A stretch of 38,481 nt of DNA from a virus. Every line of letters starts with the position of its first letter. Position 1 is the first letter of the stretch. Below, piece after piece: positions 8,865 to 16,568 of the stretch. The DNA is taken from positions 1-38,481 of the IMG/VR virus record IMGVR_UViG_3300028666_000017; one strand, 5' to 3'. The translations under genes were made by a program, and so were the position numbers. The notes beneath the pieces were generated by a model that worked only from the letters and a program-made list of their open reading frames with translations, did no database searches and was not told the DNA's origin.

Positions 8865-9110
8865 ATGGAAAACCAAATTACCCCTACAGAAATCACTCAA
8901 GAAACAGCACCAGTCGAAAATATCCAACAACCACAACGCTTTGTAATGAAAATACAAAGGGATAACCAAGAGTTTATTCTTGACTATCCATCAACAGCAA
9001 GTTTTCATGAAGCTTTTAATGCTACACAACAATTTTTGCTGAGTGTTTACGATCTTTCTAAACAACAAGAACCACAACCGGTTAAAGAAGGGGAAGCAAA
9101 TGTCAGCTAG
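8865..9110 (+). CDS. Hypothetical small acidic protein (81 aa)
   Basis: AAAGGAA lies upstream of the ATG. Gln, Glu and Thr-rich ends flank a central segment FVMKIQRDNQEFILDYPSTA that looks like a small alpha/beta fold. The gene overlaps the next start (9100) by 11 bases, so both are translated together. Family not recognised; an accessory or assembly role for the neighbouring surface proteins is possible. Confidence 0.62.
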   Translation: MENQITPTEITQETAPVENIQQPQRFVMKIQRDNQEFILDYPSTASFHEAFNATQQFLLSVYDLSKQQEPQPVKEGEANVS

Positions 9111-9561
9111 TACGTTTTTATCCCTACGATATGCAATGGAGCCAATGCGAACTATACCATTGGCCAGCATTTCTAATGTATATGTTCCATATGCATTCAA
9201 TCCTAATGATCCTATGCATCCCGCAGCAACGGGAACGGGATACCTTAGTGTTCCTGCCGGCGCACCTAATAATGCCGGTCAAGCACCTCTACTCTATCCA
9301 GCTCGTCAATGGGTACTCAATAACAATACCAATGGTTATTTGTATTGGTCTCTTAACGGTATCGATGACAATGGTTCTTTATTGCCATTCCAGGGATTTG
9401 TAAATGATATCTCTAGTAATAAGAATGCCAATGCAACCGGTCAAGGTGGTTGGGCACTCAATGCGGGCGATGTTATGTATGTTCGATGGGAATTTGCCGC
9501 CCCAACACTTCCTGCTTTAGGTGGCGAAGTGACATTCTCAGTAAGTCATGGAGGCGTATAA
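9100..9561 (+). CDS. Hypothetical surface/tail protein (153 aa)
   Basis: The ATG at 9100 is chosen because AAGGGG precedes it and the preceding stop overlaps it. An earlier in-frame start at 9043 would lie deep inside the previous gene and lacks a ribosome site. The protein has many Asn, Pro, Gly and aromatic residues and ends TFSVSHGGV, a beta-sandwich-like pattern. Its stop forms TAATG with the next gene. Confidence 0.68.
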   Translation: MSASTFLSLRYAMEPMRTIPLASISNVYVPYAFNPNDPMHPAATGTGYLSVPAGAPNNAGQAPLLYPARQWVLNNNTNGYLYWSLNGIDDNGSLLPFQGFVNDISSNKNANATGQGGWALNAGDVMYVRWEFAAPTLPALGGEVTFSVSHGGV

Positions 9562-10121
9562 TGTCCCAACTGACAAGTTCAACATTTGCAGGAGAAGCAC
9601 CATCCGGCCCTATATTAACGCTTACCGGTGATACTAATGTAGGCGGTGGCGGGCCAACTCCTGTCGGCCCTGATGGAACCGGCACTATTAATATCAATGG
9701 TGATGGCGTATTTATTCAGGTTCAAGATAATGCAGCCGGCAATCAGATTAAGATTATCCAACTTAATAGTGGCCAAGGCGTAGCAACAACAATTGGTGCC
9801 GTAAGTGCTACAGTGTTTAGTTTTCCATTAGGTGCTACACCTGCCGTTTACGAAATTGAAGTGCGCATAGTAGGGTTTAATGCTTCTACTCCTGCCGGCT
9901 ATGGCAGTAAAGTATTTGCTACCGTACGAACAACCGGTGCAGCCGGCGTTCTTATTGGTGTCAATGATGATGCGCTTTCTAATGAAGTAGCTTTGGAAAA
10001 TGCCAATGCTGTTGTAGCAGTAAATGTAAGTAGTGCTAATTCATTTGATATTGTTGCTACCGGTGTAGTCGGATTGACAATACATTGGAAAGCTACTGCT
10101 CAATTCACATTTGTAACTTAA
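9561..10121 (+). CDS. Hypothetical fibre or surface protein (186 aa)
   Basis: Starts inside the preceding stop (TAATG). An N-terminal Gly/Pro-rich stretch (residues 10-45, GDTNVGGGGPTPVGPDGTG) is followed by beta-rich sequence. This opening recalls tail-fibre and surface proteins with TLTGN..GPV-type leaders. The C-terminal part alternates Val/Ile/Thr, consistent with a small jelly-roll domain. It lies directly before the long fibre gene. Confidence 0.65.
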   Translation: MSQLTSSTFAGEAPSGPILTLTGDTNVGGGGPTPVGPDGTGTININGDGVFIQVQDNAAGNQIKIIQLNSGQGVATTIGAVSATVFSFPLGATPAVYEIEVRIVGFNASTPAGYGSKVFATVRTTGAAGVLIGVNDDALSNEVALENANAVVAVNVSSANSFDIVATGVVGLTIHWKATAQFTFVT

Positions 10122-10130
10122 GGGACTAGT

Positions 10131-12275
10131 ATGGCAAGTTTTAAAAATGATAGAATTATCGGATCTGCTCTGCTATTACCGACAACAGCAGCTCCGGATG
10201 CAGTCTTTGGTCCAATAGGATCAATAACTATTAACAATGTATCGTTCATGCATGCCTATGGCACTAATAATACCTTTCTGGGTGCTAATGCAGGTAATTA
10301 TACGCTAACCTCTACAGGTTCAGTTGGTATTGGTACTGGTGCATTAGCAAATATTGGTAGTGGCAATAATAATGTAGCCGTAGGCCTCAATGCTGCTTCG
10401 GCATATACAACAATTGAAGCGGGAAATATATGCATTGGAAATGTTGGTGTAGTATTAGATAGTGCTACGACCCGTTTAGGCACATCACAAACAAAATGTT
10501 TTATTGCTGGCGTAGTCGGCGTTACCGTTCCCAATCCATCCGCAAGTGTAGTAGTTGATACAGTGACTGGACAATTTGGTGTCGGTTCTGGCGGTGGTGG
10601 AATAACAACTATTGATGGAGATACCAGTTCAATTACTGGGGCAACCGTATCTATAAAAGGTGCATCTACCGCTGGATCATCGGTTTCATTCACTGGTAAT
10701 GGTGCAACCGCCATGACTTTTAATGTTACCGATTCAGGATTTAATACGTTTATAGGTATCAACGCTGGTAATGCAACCGCAGTAGCAAATGGAGCACAGT
10801 ATAATAGTGGCTATGGTGATCACAGTCTAAATACTATAACAAGTGGTGCTAGTAATACATGTTACGGTAGATACAGCGGTGTGGCTATTACTTCTGCCTC
10901 CAATAATACTTTGATAGGTCAAGGCGCAGGTGGGGGAATAATATCAACTAATGCAAATACAGCGCTCGGTTCAGCCGCTTTACAACAAGGGACTGGATCA
11001 AACAATACTTGCATAGGTTTTCAATCTGCGGCCTCTTTGACCAGCGGCTCTCAATGCGCTTTCTTAGGATATAACACAGGCCTTTCATATAGTGGCTCTG
11101 AGAGCAATAACACGCTTTTGGGCTATAACGTAGTTGGTGTCTTGGGTGAATCAAACGTCATACGCCTGGGAAATACATCTCATGCCACATGCTTTATTCA
11201 AGGAATTTATGGCATGAGTCCGGCATCTCCACAAATGGTTACAATAAATTCTGCTGGATTATTGGGATCTCAAGTAATTCCAAGTGGAATAACAACTATT
11301 GATGGTGACAGTGGTTCTGCTACTGGATCTATAGTAACATTTAATGCAGCAGGCAATACTAAAGCTGGTGTTACTGTAGCTTTTGTAGCATCAGGAACAG
11401 CAGTAAGTCTTAACGTTACTGATGCGAATGGCAATACAATTATTGGTGGTGGTAATGCTGTCAATTCTGGACAATCCAATGTCGGCATAGGTCAATCAGT
11501 GCTAGGCAATTGTATTGGCAATAATAATATGGCCGTTGGTGCTGCAAGTCTTTTTGCCCTTACTTCTGGTAGTGACAATGTTGCTATAGGGCAGCATTCA
11601 CTTTATGGAGGAGGCGGTGTTGGAATAACTAGTGGATCAAGAAATATAGGAATTGGTTCGAATGTTGGAGGAAATTATCGCTCAGGAGAATCTGATAATA
11701 TTTTATTTGGTTACAATAATAGTGGTGTTCTAGGTGAATCAAATGTTTTTCGTGTTGGTAATGCTACAGGTACTGGGTCTGGAAATCTCAATGCTGCGTA
11801 TATTCAAGGAATTTATGGCATGAGTCCAGCATCTCCACAGATGGTTACAATAAATTCTGCTGGATTATTGGGATCTCAAGTAATTCCAAGTAGTAGTACT
11901 GGTAAAAGTATGATAGGAAGTCCTCCTGTAGCCATTTTTGCTGTTACAACCAGTGCAGTATATTATCCTGCCTGGGGTGTTGCTGCTGCATTAACTGCCG
12001 CTCTTTCTGATCAGCCAATGCCATTTGCAGCAACATTAAGTAATATGTATCTAAAAATTACAGCCAATGCTAGTACCACTGATACCGCATTTACTCTATA
12101 TGTAAATGGTGTGCCAACAGCATTAACAGTAACCGTAACTGCTTTAACTACGGGATCATTTTCGAATATAATCGATTCTGTTTCTGTTAGTGCAGGCGAT
12201 TTGATATGTATTCAAGCCGCACAAACAACTACTGGTAACATGTCGGGATTATGGATGATGCAAATAGTAGCTTAG
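10131..12275 (+). CDS. Tail fibre with trimeric-adhesin-like repeats (714 aa)
   Basis: The sequence is built from repeats of NNTFLGANAGN, VGIGTGAL and NNNVAVG types, like the head-domain repeats of trimeric autotransporter adhesins and repeat fibres of phages and large viruses. Modules begin GITTIDGD (near residues 156 and 385) and continue with a G..V.F...G.A...NVTD pattern. Two blocks end with the same segment FYI-like QGIYGMSPASPQMV and following residues, encoded by a 91-base direct repeat. The C-terminal 110 residues after SSSTGKSM form a separate, non-repetitive domain that may bind receptor. A role in host binding is inferred. Confidence 0.78.
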   Translation: MASFKNDRIIGSALLLPTTAAPDAVFGPIGSITINNVSFMHAYGTNNTFLGANAGNYTLTSTGSVGIGTGALANIGSGNNNVAVGLNAASAYTTIEAGNICIGNVGVVLDSATTRLGTSQTKCFIAGVVGVTVPNPSASVVVDTVTGQFGVGSGGGGITTIDGDTSSITGATVSIKGASTAGSSVSFTGNGATAMTFNVTDSGFNTFIGINAGNATAVANGAQYNSGYGDHSLNTITSGASNTCYGRYSGVAITSASNNTLIGQGAGGGIISTNANTALGSAALQQGTGSNNTCIGFQSAASLTSGSQCAFLGYNTGLSYSGSESNNTLLGYNVVGVLGESNVIRLGNTSHATCFIQGIYGMSPASPQMVTINSAGLLGSQVIPSGITTIDGDSGSATGSIVTFNAAGNTKAGVTVAFVASGTAVSLNVTDANGNTIIGGGNAVNSGQSNVGIGQSVLGNCIGNNNMAVGAASLFALTSGSDNVAIGQHSLYGGGGVGITSGSRNIGIGSNVGGNYRSGESDNILFGYNNSGVLGESNVFRVGNATGTGSGNLNAAYIQGIYGMSPASPQMVTINSAGLLGSQVIPSSSTGKSMIGSPPVAIFAVTTSAVYYPAWGVAAALTAALSDQPMPFAATLSNMYLKITANASTTDTAFTLYVNGVPTALTVTVTALTTGSFSNIIDSVSVSAGDLICIQAAQTTTGNMSGLWMMQIVA
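11195..11285 (+). repeat. 91-bp direct repeat in fibre gene, copy 1
   Basis: Matches 11801-11891 with two single-base differences. It encodes the module end containing QGIYGMSPASPQMV and the following INSAGLLGSQVIPS. The copies are 606 bases apart (202 codons, in frame), so recombination between them would delete a module without breaking the frame. Confidence 0.9.
11801..11891 (+). repeat. 91-bp direct repeat in fibre gene, copy 2
   Basis: Second copy of the 11195-11285 repeat; its 3' border is the switch to the unique C-terminal domain. This suggests a recombination point for swapping fibre tips. Confidence 0.9.
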
Positions 12276-12286
12276 AAAGGAATTCG

Positions 12287-12472
12287 ATGCGCTTAGAAAT
12301 CATTGCCGTTCTGCTCATAAGTAATTCTTATGCTTCTCAACCCAATCCTGAGTTGAACAAATCATTCCATAAACTGCCACTTATCAAATATACTCGTTTA
12401 GAATTAGAGATGATTGAGAAAGAAACTAAAAAACTAGAAGAAGCAAAACAAAGACAAGAAAAGAAATCTTAA
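12287..12472 (+). CDS. Small exported protein, coiled-coil tail (61 aa)
   Basis: Start at 12287 is supported by AAAGGA upstream; an in-frame start at 12251 lies within the fibre gene. Residues 1-17 (MRLEIIAVLLISNSYAS) look like a signal peptide with a cleavage site near YAS-QP. The rest is polar and ends in a Glu/Lys/Gln helix (about residues 38-61). It is the last gene before the strand switch. A spanin-like or periplasmic role is possible, but no lipobox or partner gene was seen. Confidence 0.6.
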   Translation: MRLEIIAVLLISNSYASQPNPELNKSFHKLPLIKYTRLELEMIEKETKKLEEAKQRQEKKS

Positions 12473-12484
12473 TAAGACCGTTCG

Positions 12485-12539
12485 ACTCTCTTTTTTGCCC
12501 CCGCTAGCATAGTGTTAACGGGGGTTAAAACAGGAGAGT
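12485..12539. terminator. Large hairpin between converging operons
   Basis: Nested inverted repeat: ACTCTC/GAGAGT outside, CCCCCG/CGGGGG inside, with a further weak stem around TAGCA/TGTTA. It lies between the end of the plus-strand virion block (12472) and the end of the minus-strand early operon (12546), the place for a bidirectional terminator. The flanking T and A runs are moderate. Confidence 0.6.
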
Positions 12540-12545
12540 ATAAAT

Positions 12546-12764
12546 TTATTCAGGTTCTGTATATTCTATTTCTACCAATGGACGTTCATCTTTACGATAT
12601 TCACCCATGTATTCCCAATTGGGTTCAGCATCCTGTCCCAATTGTATCCATAGATCATATATCGTCTCTTCTGGATCTTTATAGACAATGATGCGAGTAC
12701 CATATTCATGATGGTCTAGATTACTGGGAGGGCCATAGCGTTTAAATTCTAACGGCTGTCTCAT
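12546..12764 (-). CDS. Hypothetical acidic protein (72 aa)
   Basis: Last gene of the minus operon; its ATG lies just after the preceding gene's stop. The product is rich in Glu, Asp, Tyr and Trp, with a strand-like RIIVYKDPEETIYDLWIQLG centre. No family recognised. Its place beside the ERF gene suggests an early, DNA-related role at most. Confidence 0.6.
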   Translation of the reverse strand: MRQPLEFKRYGPPSNLDHHEYGTRIIVYKDPEETIYDLWIQLGQDAEPNWEYMGEYRKDERPLVEIEYTEPE

Positions 12765-12767
12765 ATC

Positions 12768-13049
12768 CTACCTTTTATACCATGGTTTAAGATAAGCAGA
12801 AATTGCATCAAGAGTATTCTTAAATACATTATTATGTGCTTGCTGGTTGAGAACCATTCTATCCAATTTTGATTCCAGTTCAGTAATCTTGTGATGAATA
12901 TCGGTAAGTTTATTACTGAGTACACTATGCGGCACATTGCAATAATCTTTCTTTGGTTCTACTGCTGGTGAATCATTTCTCTTTGTTGGTTTATCATTTT
13001 TTATAATATTAACTGTAGGTATCATCACTGATTTAACTGCTTCTGCCAC
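12768..13049 (-). CDS. Hypothetical coiled-coil protein (93 aa)
   Basis: Begins with GTG at 13049, eight bases after AAGGAG. The N-terminal half is Lys/Pro/Asp-rich and probably disordered. Residues about 50-88 form a heptad-like helix (LSNKLTDIHHKITELESKLD). It lies directly downstream of the ERF gene and may be co-translated with it. Family not recognised. Confidence 0.6.
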   Translation of the reverse strand: MAEAVKSVMIPTVNIIKNDKPTKRNDSPAVEPKKDYCNVPHSVLSNKLTDIHHKITELESKLDRMVLNQQAHNNVFKNTLDAISAYLKPWYKR

Positions 13050-13067
13050 AATATTACTCCTTAGTTA

Positions 13068-13658
13068 TTAAATATTAGGAAATCGACTCAATATACCATT
13101 GAATTCATTTTTTAGAATCAAAGTCACATCTACCCCTTCTAGATACCTTTCGGTTATATCAGGATGTTGTTTCATCTTGGTACGCAATAGATAGACTTGC
13201 TTTTCATTGATGTAATCTGACGAATATTGTTGTTGTGGTTGTTTTCGTTGTTCTTCTACCATGGCTTCTTCGCCATCATCATCTGCTTTATCAGAAACGG
13301 CAATTCCACATATAGCCAAAATGGCATATTTGCGACAATAGGTTATATATGATCCCAAAGATTGTGGGTCTGTTTTTTGAGGTGTTAGTTTCATGCGTGA
13401 CTCAATCCATTGACCACTTAGATGACCGAGCAAAGTAGTAAGATATTGACCTGTCTCGTCAGTGGTGATCGGCTGAGTTATACTCAATCCATGTTTCGCA
13501 AGTGCAGGTCGTGAAGACTTAACTATTGCAGAAAGAGTAGCATACTTACTTTTAAAGAATGGATTGTCGGCGTCCACGTTAGCGTTTTGCATCTCGGCTT
13601 GAGCTTTGGCTAGGGCAGCAAACAATTCGTTTACCTGAGATGATTTATATTCGTTCAT
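13068..13658 (-). CDS. erf: ERF-family single-strand annealing recombinase (196 aa)
   Basis: ERF proteins anneal complementary single DNA strands and serve phage recombination and circularisation. Seen here are the family features: an N-terminal helix with LFAALAKAQAEMQNA, NPFFKSKYATLSAIVKSSRPALAKHGLS, then TTLLGHLSGQWIESRM, and LGSYITYCRKYAILAICGIA, followed by an acidic DDDGEE stretch. Residues 140-196 are the variable tail. The start has AGGAAC upstream and overlaps the previous gene's stop (ATGA). ERF is consistent with a circularising or circularly permuted genome. Confidence 0.88.
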   Translation of the reverse strand: MNEYKSSQVNELFAALAKAQAEMQNANVDADNPFFKSKYATLSAIVKSSRPALAKHGLSITQPITTDETGQYLTTLLGHLSGQWIESRMKLTPQKTDPQSLGSYITYCRKYAILAICGIAVSDKADDDGEEAMVEEQRKQPQQQYSSDYINEKQVYLLRTKMKQHPDITERYLEGVDVTLILKNEFNGILSRFPNI

Positions 13659-13792
13659 TTCTTGTTCCTAATTTTTCTCACATAAATTTTATAACATTGA
13701 TTGCATAAGAAAATAGTTTGCCCTTGCTTTGCTTTATCTAATTCGATTAAGCATTTTCTATCATAATCTTTATTAGTGTCATTAATTTGCAT
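13655..13792 (-). CDS. Small cysteine-containing protein (45 aa)
   Basis: ATG at 13792 overlaps the end of the upstream gene, and the stop overlaps the ERF start (ATGA), so it is a tightly coupled operon member. The sequence has a CNQC pair and a basic tail YKIYVRKIRNKK; an earlier Cys may add to a metal site. Too short to assign. Confidence 0.5.
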   Translation of the reverse strand: MQINDTNKDYDRKCLIELDKAKQGQTIFLCNQCYKIYVRKIRNKK

Positions 13793-14000
13793 GAGTCGGA
13801 TCCTCGGTACGTAATTTGTACTTTTGAGTGGCCATAATCTCCATCCATTCGGATTGTAGATAATCTTTCTCGTCATAGAGTACTGAGAACTTATTGATTT
13901 TGGCAATAGCTTCTTCAGGCGTGGTGCATTTTACTTCATCAAGTTGATCTATTTCTTTGCGGATCTCTTCCAGACGTTTATTTATATATTCTACGTTCAT
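13782..14000 (-). CDS. Hypothetical helical protein (72 aa)
   Basis: The start at 14000 follows GGATT; longer in-frame starts lie inside the upstream gene. The product is almost all charged helix (NKRLEEIRKEIDQLDEVKC and so on), probably a coiled coil. It overlaps the next gene by 11 bases. Function unknown; early operon member. Confidence 0.58.
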   Translation of the reverse strand: MNVEYINKRLEEIRKEIDQLDEVKCTTPEEAIAKINKFSVLYDEKDYLQSEWMEIMATQKYKLRTEDPTHAN

Positions 14001-14001
14001 A

Positions 14002-14151
14002 CTAATCCCATAACTCTTTTGCCAATTTAGCTCGCACATGTTCAATCTCAATCTCTTCTTCTGATTTCATTAATCGTATACATGCTTCACGTTCGCAATC
14101 TCTGCCATCACACACTATACAATAGCCATCTTCATTATTATTGTAGTTCAT
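14002..14151 (-). CDS. Small cysteine-rich protein (49 aa)
   Basis: First gene of the minus operon, with AAGGA upstream of the ATG at 14151. The cysteines C-x2-C and C-x3-C (CIVCDGRDCEREAC) could hold one metal ion. The C-terminal half is a charged helix. It sits next to a divergent ribbon-helix-helix gene. Function unknown. Confidence 0.55.
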   Translation of the reverse strand: MNYNNNEDGYCIVCDGRDCEREACIRLMKSEEEIEIEHVRAKLAKELWD

Positions 14152-14177
14152 ATTTATCCTTTGCGTATTGAAACTTT

Positions 14178-14214
14178 CATATAAATATAGTAACATATAG
14201 AGAACAAATGTCAA
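14178..14214 (-). promoter_or_regulatory. Promoter candidate of the minus ERF operon
   Basis: On the minus strand TTGACA lies at plus 14208-14213 and a TATATT box about 19 bases downstream. The -35 match is perfect but the spacing is long. It points into the early operon starting at 14151. The divergent gene starts within the same 60 bases, so shared control is likely. Confidence 0.45.
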
Positions 14215-14231
14215 ATAATCAAAGGAAATTT

Positions 14232-14405
14232 ATGCACTACCCGTTTAGAAAGAACTGCTCCGTATACATTGGAGAGGAAGAAGATAAGATGCTCAGAGAA
14301 TTAGCAGAAGAATTAGACAGCTTTCAGACAGTACCCGTGAGCAAGATATTTTGTTTAGCACTAAGAGAATATTATAAAAAGATGATTACCGAGAAAGGAA
14401 AATAA
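14232..14405 (+). CDS. Ribbon-helix-helix-like DNA-binding protein (57 aa)
   Basis: The ATG at 14232 has AAAGGAA ahead of it and is preferred; an in-frame ATG at 14208 would add eight residues. The short strand NCSVYIGEEEDKML, then helix LRELAEELDSF and a second helix VSKIFCLALREYYKKM, fit the MetJ/Arc fold. It is divergent from the ERF operon across a 60-base gap and could control both directions. Confidence 0.62.
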   Translation: MHYPFRKNCSVYIGEEEDKMLRELAEELDSFQTVPVSKIFCLALREYYKKMITEKGK

Positions 14406-14407
14406 CA

Positions 14408-14893
14408 ATGGGATTAGATGTATCATCAGCTTTATTGGTTGGTATAGAATGCCAAATAAAAAAAGGCGTACTTATAGAGAAAGTAACTAGATATGACGAG
14501 ATTACCGGCAAACCTAAGATTGTTAATCTTACTAAAGAAATATGGAGTCTATTCCATAATGATATCGAACTAAAGCGATCAGAGACCAAGGATGATCTTG
14601 TTTGTGATATATACGATGAATTAGATATGTATGATTTTAATTGGGATGATTATGACAATGAAGATTTCAATCGCATTCTTGTCGGCAAAAATCTATCTGA
14701 TACCGGATCACATCGAAATGATGAACAGGGTTATAAATCATATGATTTAAGTTTATACATAATGCAAAATGATTTTATAACTCTCTTAGCAAAAGTCACA
14801 TCTGATTCTCATAAAGCGTTATTAAAAGTATTTCCTGCGATAAAAGATAAATCAGTGCAGATGAAAGTATTTCATTATCTTGATATATGTTAA
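14408..14893 (+). CDS. Hypothetical protein (161 aa)
   Basis: AAAGGA precedes the ATG. The N-terminus GLDVSSALLVGIECQIKKGV and the acidic middle (DIYDELDMYDFNWDDYDNED) are distinctive, and LAKVTSDSHKALLKVFPAI near the end is helical. No catalytic motif recognised. It lies in a run of early-type small genes leading to the SpoU-like methyltransferase. Confidence 0.65.
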   Translation: MGLDVSSALLVGIECQIKKGVLIEKVTRYDEITGKPKIVNLTKEIWSLFHNDIELKRSETKDDLVCDIYDELDMYDFNWDDYDNEDFNRILVGKNLSDTGSHRNDEQGYKSYDLSLYIMQNDFITLLAKVTSDSHKALLKVFPAIKDKSVQMKVFHYLDIC

Positions 14894-14902
14894 GGAGTAC
14901 TC

Positions 14903-15163
14903 TTGAAGATATGTGATACCTGTAAACGCTTCCTTGAAAATATGTATGCATGGTCAAATGGCACTGATCATGTCTCAATTCTGTTTCATGGAAGTAATAT
15001 GAATGGAGATTTTTATACGTGCCAAAATAATGAGATAAAACACCGATGCTTAAGGGAAATAATTGAAGAACTCGTCGACCAAGACCAAAAAGAAACCAAT
15101 CAAGAAAGTACAACCAAAAAAGATAGCGATCAAGAAGACTGCGATTGTCACCCAGAAATCTAG
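14903..15163 (+). CDS. Cysteine-containing protein (86 aa), TTG start
   Basis: TTG at 14903 stands eight bases after AAGGAG. The sequence starts KICDTCKRFLENMY, with a C-x2-C pair, and ends in a Gln/Glu/Lys/Asp-rich tail with CDCHPEI. The four or more cysteines may form a small metal site. Its last 100 bases are also read in another frame by the next gene. Confidence 0.6.
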   Translation: MKICDTCKRFLENMYAWSNGTDHVSILFHGSNMNGDFYTCQNNEIKHRCLREIIEELVDQDQKETNQESTTKKDSDQEDCDCHPEI

Positions 15164-15485
15164 ACCTAAAGCCATCAAGGTTGCACGAGTATCGCCATGT
15201 ATAGCTACTCCCAACCAACCACATCAATGTGCCTATATGAATACCGTATGGTCATTTATGTTGCGTGGTGCTTGTATCTTACAGGATCATTATACGGGCT
15301 TTCAGACTGATCCAGAACGTGGTATATATTTACCGCATATCTATGAACTGGTTAGTCTGCTCAAGCCTGCTCATCTGGCATGGCCTCATATGATACCTAC
15401 CGAGAAGCAAGAATCGTTTGACTGGGCATTGGCATTATATGAATCATGGTTAAGAACTAAGAATAAGAGGACTATAGATGAATGA
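15063..15485 (+). CDS. Lysine-rich N-terminus protein (140 aa)
   Basis: The frame opens with a TTG at 15063, inside the previous gene. Residues 1-45 are very Lys-rich (SSTKTKKKPIKKVQPKKIAIKK), like a nucleic-acid-binding tail. The body has Trp and aromatic residues (SFMLRGACILQDHYTGFQTD) and ends with a helix WALALYESWLRTKNKR. If translation starts at ATG 15237 instead, only the globular half is made. The 100-base overlap in two frames is unusual and makes the start uncertain. Family not recognised. Confidence 0.55.
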   Translation: MKNSSTKTKKKPIKKVQPKKIAIKKTAIVTQKSRPKAIKVARVSPCIATPNQPHQCAYMNTVWSFMLRGACILQDHYTGFQTDPERGIYLPHIYELVSLLKPAHLAWPHMIPTEKQESFDWALALYESWLRTKNKRTIDE

Positions 15486-15927
15486 AGTGGATTTACTTTT
15501 AATACGATTAAAGACTCCTGAGAATGTTGGCGCATGTTATCGATTGGCTAACCAATTTGGCGTTAAGAAAATATATAACTATAAATGTAGAGAGGCAGGC
15601 AGAACTAATACGAGTAAGACTGAAACCAAAATACCTATTGAATATATTGAATCTTTAGATTTTCTACATAATTATCCTCATTCAAAATATATTCTTGAAA
15701 CAAATGGTACTTCAATTTTGCTCCCTCTTCAATGCAAAACTATTGATTCTCGATTTCTTTTAGCAGTTGCGCATGAAGGAAAAGGTGCTAATAAAGAAGA
15801 GTTAAAATTATTCACTCGGATATTTACTCTTCCTGCGCCCAATATTGTGATGCATGAAAAGCTAATTAGTTACAATGTGAGTCATGCATTAGCAATAGGA
15901 TTATTTTTATTGGAATATAGACAATGA
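15478..15927 (+). CDS. SpoU/TrmH-type RNA 2'-O-methyltransferase (149 aa)
   Basis: SpoU enzymes transfer methyl from S-adenosylmethionine to ribose 2'-OH of tRNA or rRNA through a trefoil-knot fold. Motif 1 is at residues 13-28 (TPENVGACYRLANQFG, with the conserved Asn and Arg). Motif 2 is FLLAVAHEGKG near 97-107. Motif 3 is YNVSHALAIGLFLLEY near 132-147, a variant of the usual SLNVS box. Length fits the minimal TrmL-like class (about 150 aa). The gene overlaps its upstream and downstream neighbours. The target RNA is unknown; the wobble position of tRNA is typical for this size class. Confidence 0.8.
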   Translation: MNEVDLLLIRLKTPENVGACYRLANQFGVKKIYNYKCREAGRTNTSKTETKIPIEYIESLDFLHNYPHSKYILETNGTSILLPLQCKTIDSRFLLAVAHEGKGANKEELKLFTRIFTLPAPNIVMHEKLISYNVSHALAIGLFLLEYRQ

Positions 15928-16151
15928 AGTGGATTAAGATAAATAGAGCTGAAAAAATACCTATGATTAGATCTATGGGTATATATATAGTCACCAATGG
16001 CAAAGAGATATGTGTTATAGATAGTAAATGCCCTATGGGGAAAAGACTTTGTGGGAGTAACTTTAGTTCATTTAACGATGGTAGAACATTGTACTATTTA
16101 AAATTACCTGAACTACCGCCATATGACAACGGCAAAAAGGACATAGAATGA
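15924..16151 (+). CDS. DUF551-like small protein (75 aa)
   Basis: Starts in the stop of the methyltransferase gene (ATGA). The opening MKWIKINRAEKIP and the closing YYLKLPELPP match the start and end of DUF551 proteins, small phage-associated proteins of unknown function that begin W-I-x-V and end with a W-M-P-L-P-type box. The middle is shorter and has two cysteines. It is the most diverged of the set in this genome. Confidence 0.55.
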   Translation: MKWIKINRAEKIPMIRSMGIYIVTNGKEICVIDSKCPMGKRLCGSNFSSFNDGRTLYYLKLPELPPYDNGKKDIE

Positions 16152-16369
16152 ACCAATGGGATATATTTTTTAATATTCCTGACTTATACAATAATCTGAT
16201 TGATGAATGTAAAAAAGAAGATAATGTATGGAAACCTATTGACACAAGGAATGAATATTTAAGATGGGACAAAGTAGTAAAACAGCTGAATTGGAAGATT
16301 GGCCTAGAAAAAAGAATGTTTAAAGTCTTATACACATTACTGAAAAGGAAACAAAATGAAAGTATTTAG
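16148..16369 (+). CDS. Hypothetical basic helical protein (73 aa)
   Basis: Overlaps its neighbours at both ends (ATGA at the start, 14 bases at the end). Trp and aromatic residues in the N-terminal half, then a basic helix LEKRMFKVLYTLLKRKQNE. No family recognised. Confidence 0.55.
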   Translation: MNQWDIFFNIPDLYNNLIDECKKEDNVWKPIDTRNEYLRWDKVVKQLNWKIGLEKRMFKVLYTLLKRKQNESI

Positions 16370-16568
16370 CGTAAAATCGAAGAAGAATGGCGAAGTTTGG
16401 TATCTTCATGCAAAAATTATAACAATGAAAGGCCAAAAGCCACGTTGTATATATTATTTTGGTAGAACGATTACCAAAGAATTTGCAATTGATGCTGTAC
16501 CTACCGGCTTTGAAATAAGTCACAACATGCGTACAGGCATGCCACTACTTAAAAAAATAAAAGTATAG
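16356..16568 (+). CDS. Small basic protein of a conserved type (70 aa)
   Basis: AAAGGA is upstream of the ATG. The pattern is a run of short strands: WYLHAKIITMKG, RCIYYFGRTI, then IDAVPTGFEI, RTGMPLLKK. I have the impression of a widespread small family with a YYL..K.V.L.G...IYYF...A.D.LP.G pattern, function unknown. It is the last gene before a 169-base non-coding stretch. Confidence 0.55.
   Translation: MKVFSVKSKKNGEVWYLHAKIITMKGQKPRCIYYFGRTITKEFAIDAVPTGFEISHNMRTGMPLLKKIKV

Noticed and set aside
10298-10762. Minus-strand 154-codon frame inside the fibre gene
   Set aside because: Shadow of the repeat-rich sense gene; Pro/Val-rich composition, no start signal.
14796-15227. Minus-strand 143-codon frame
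   Set aside because: Opposite to two plausible plus-strand genes in a plus-strand operon, and lacks a good ribosome site.
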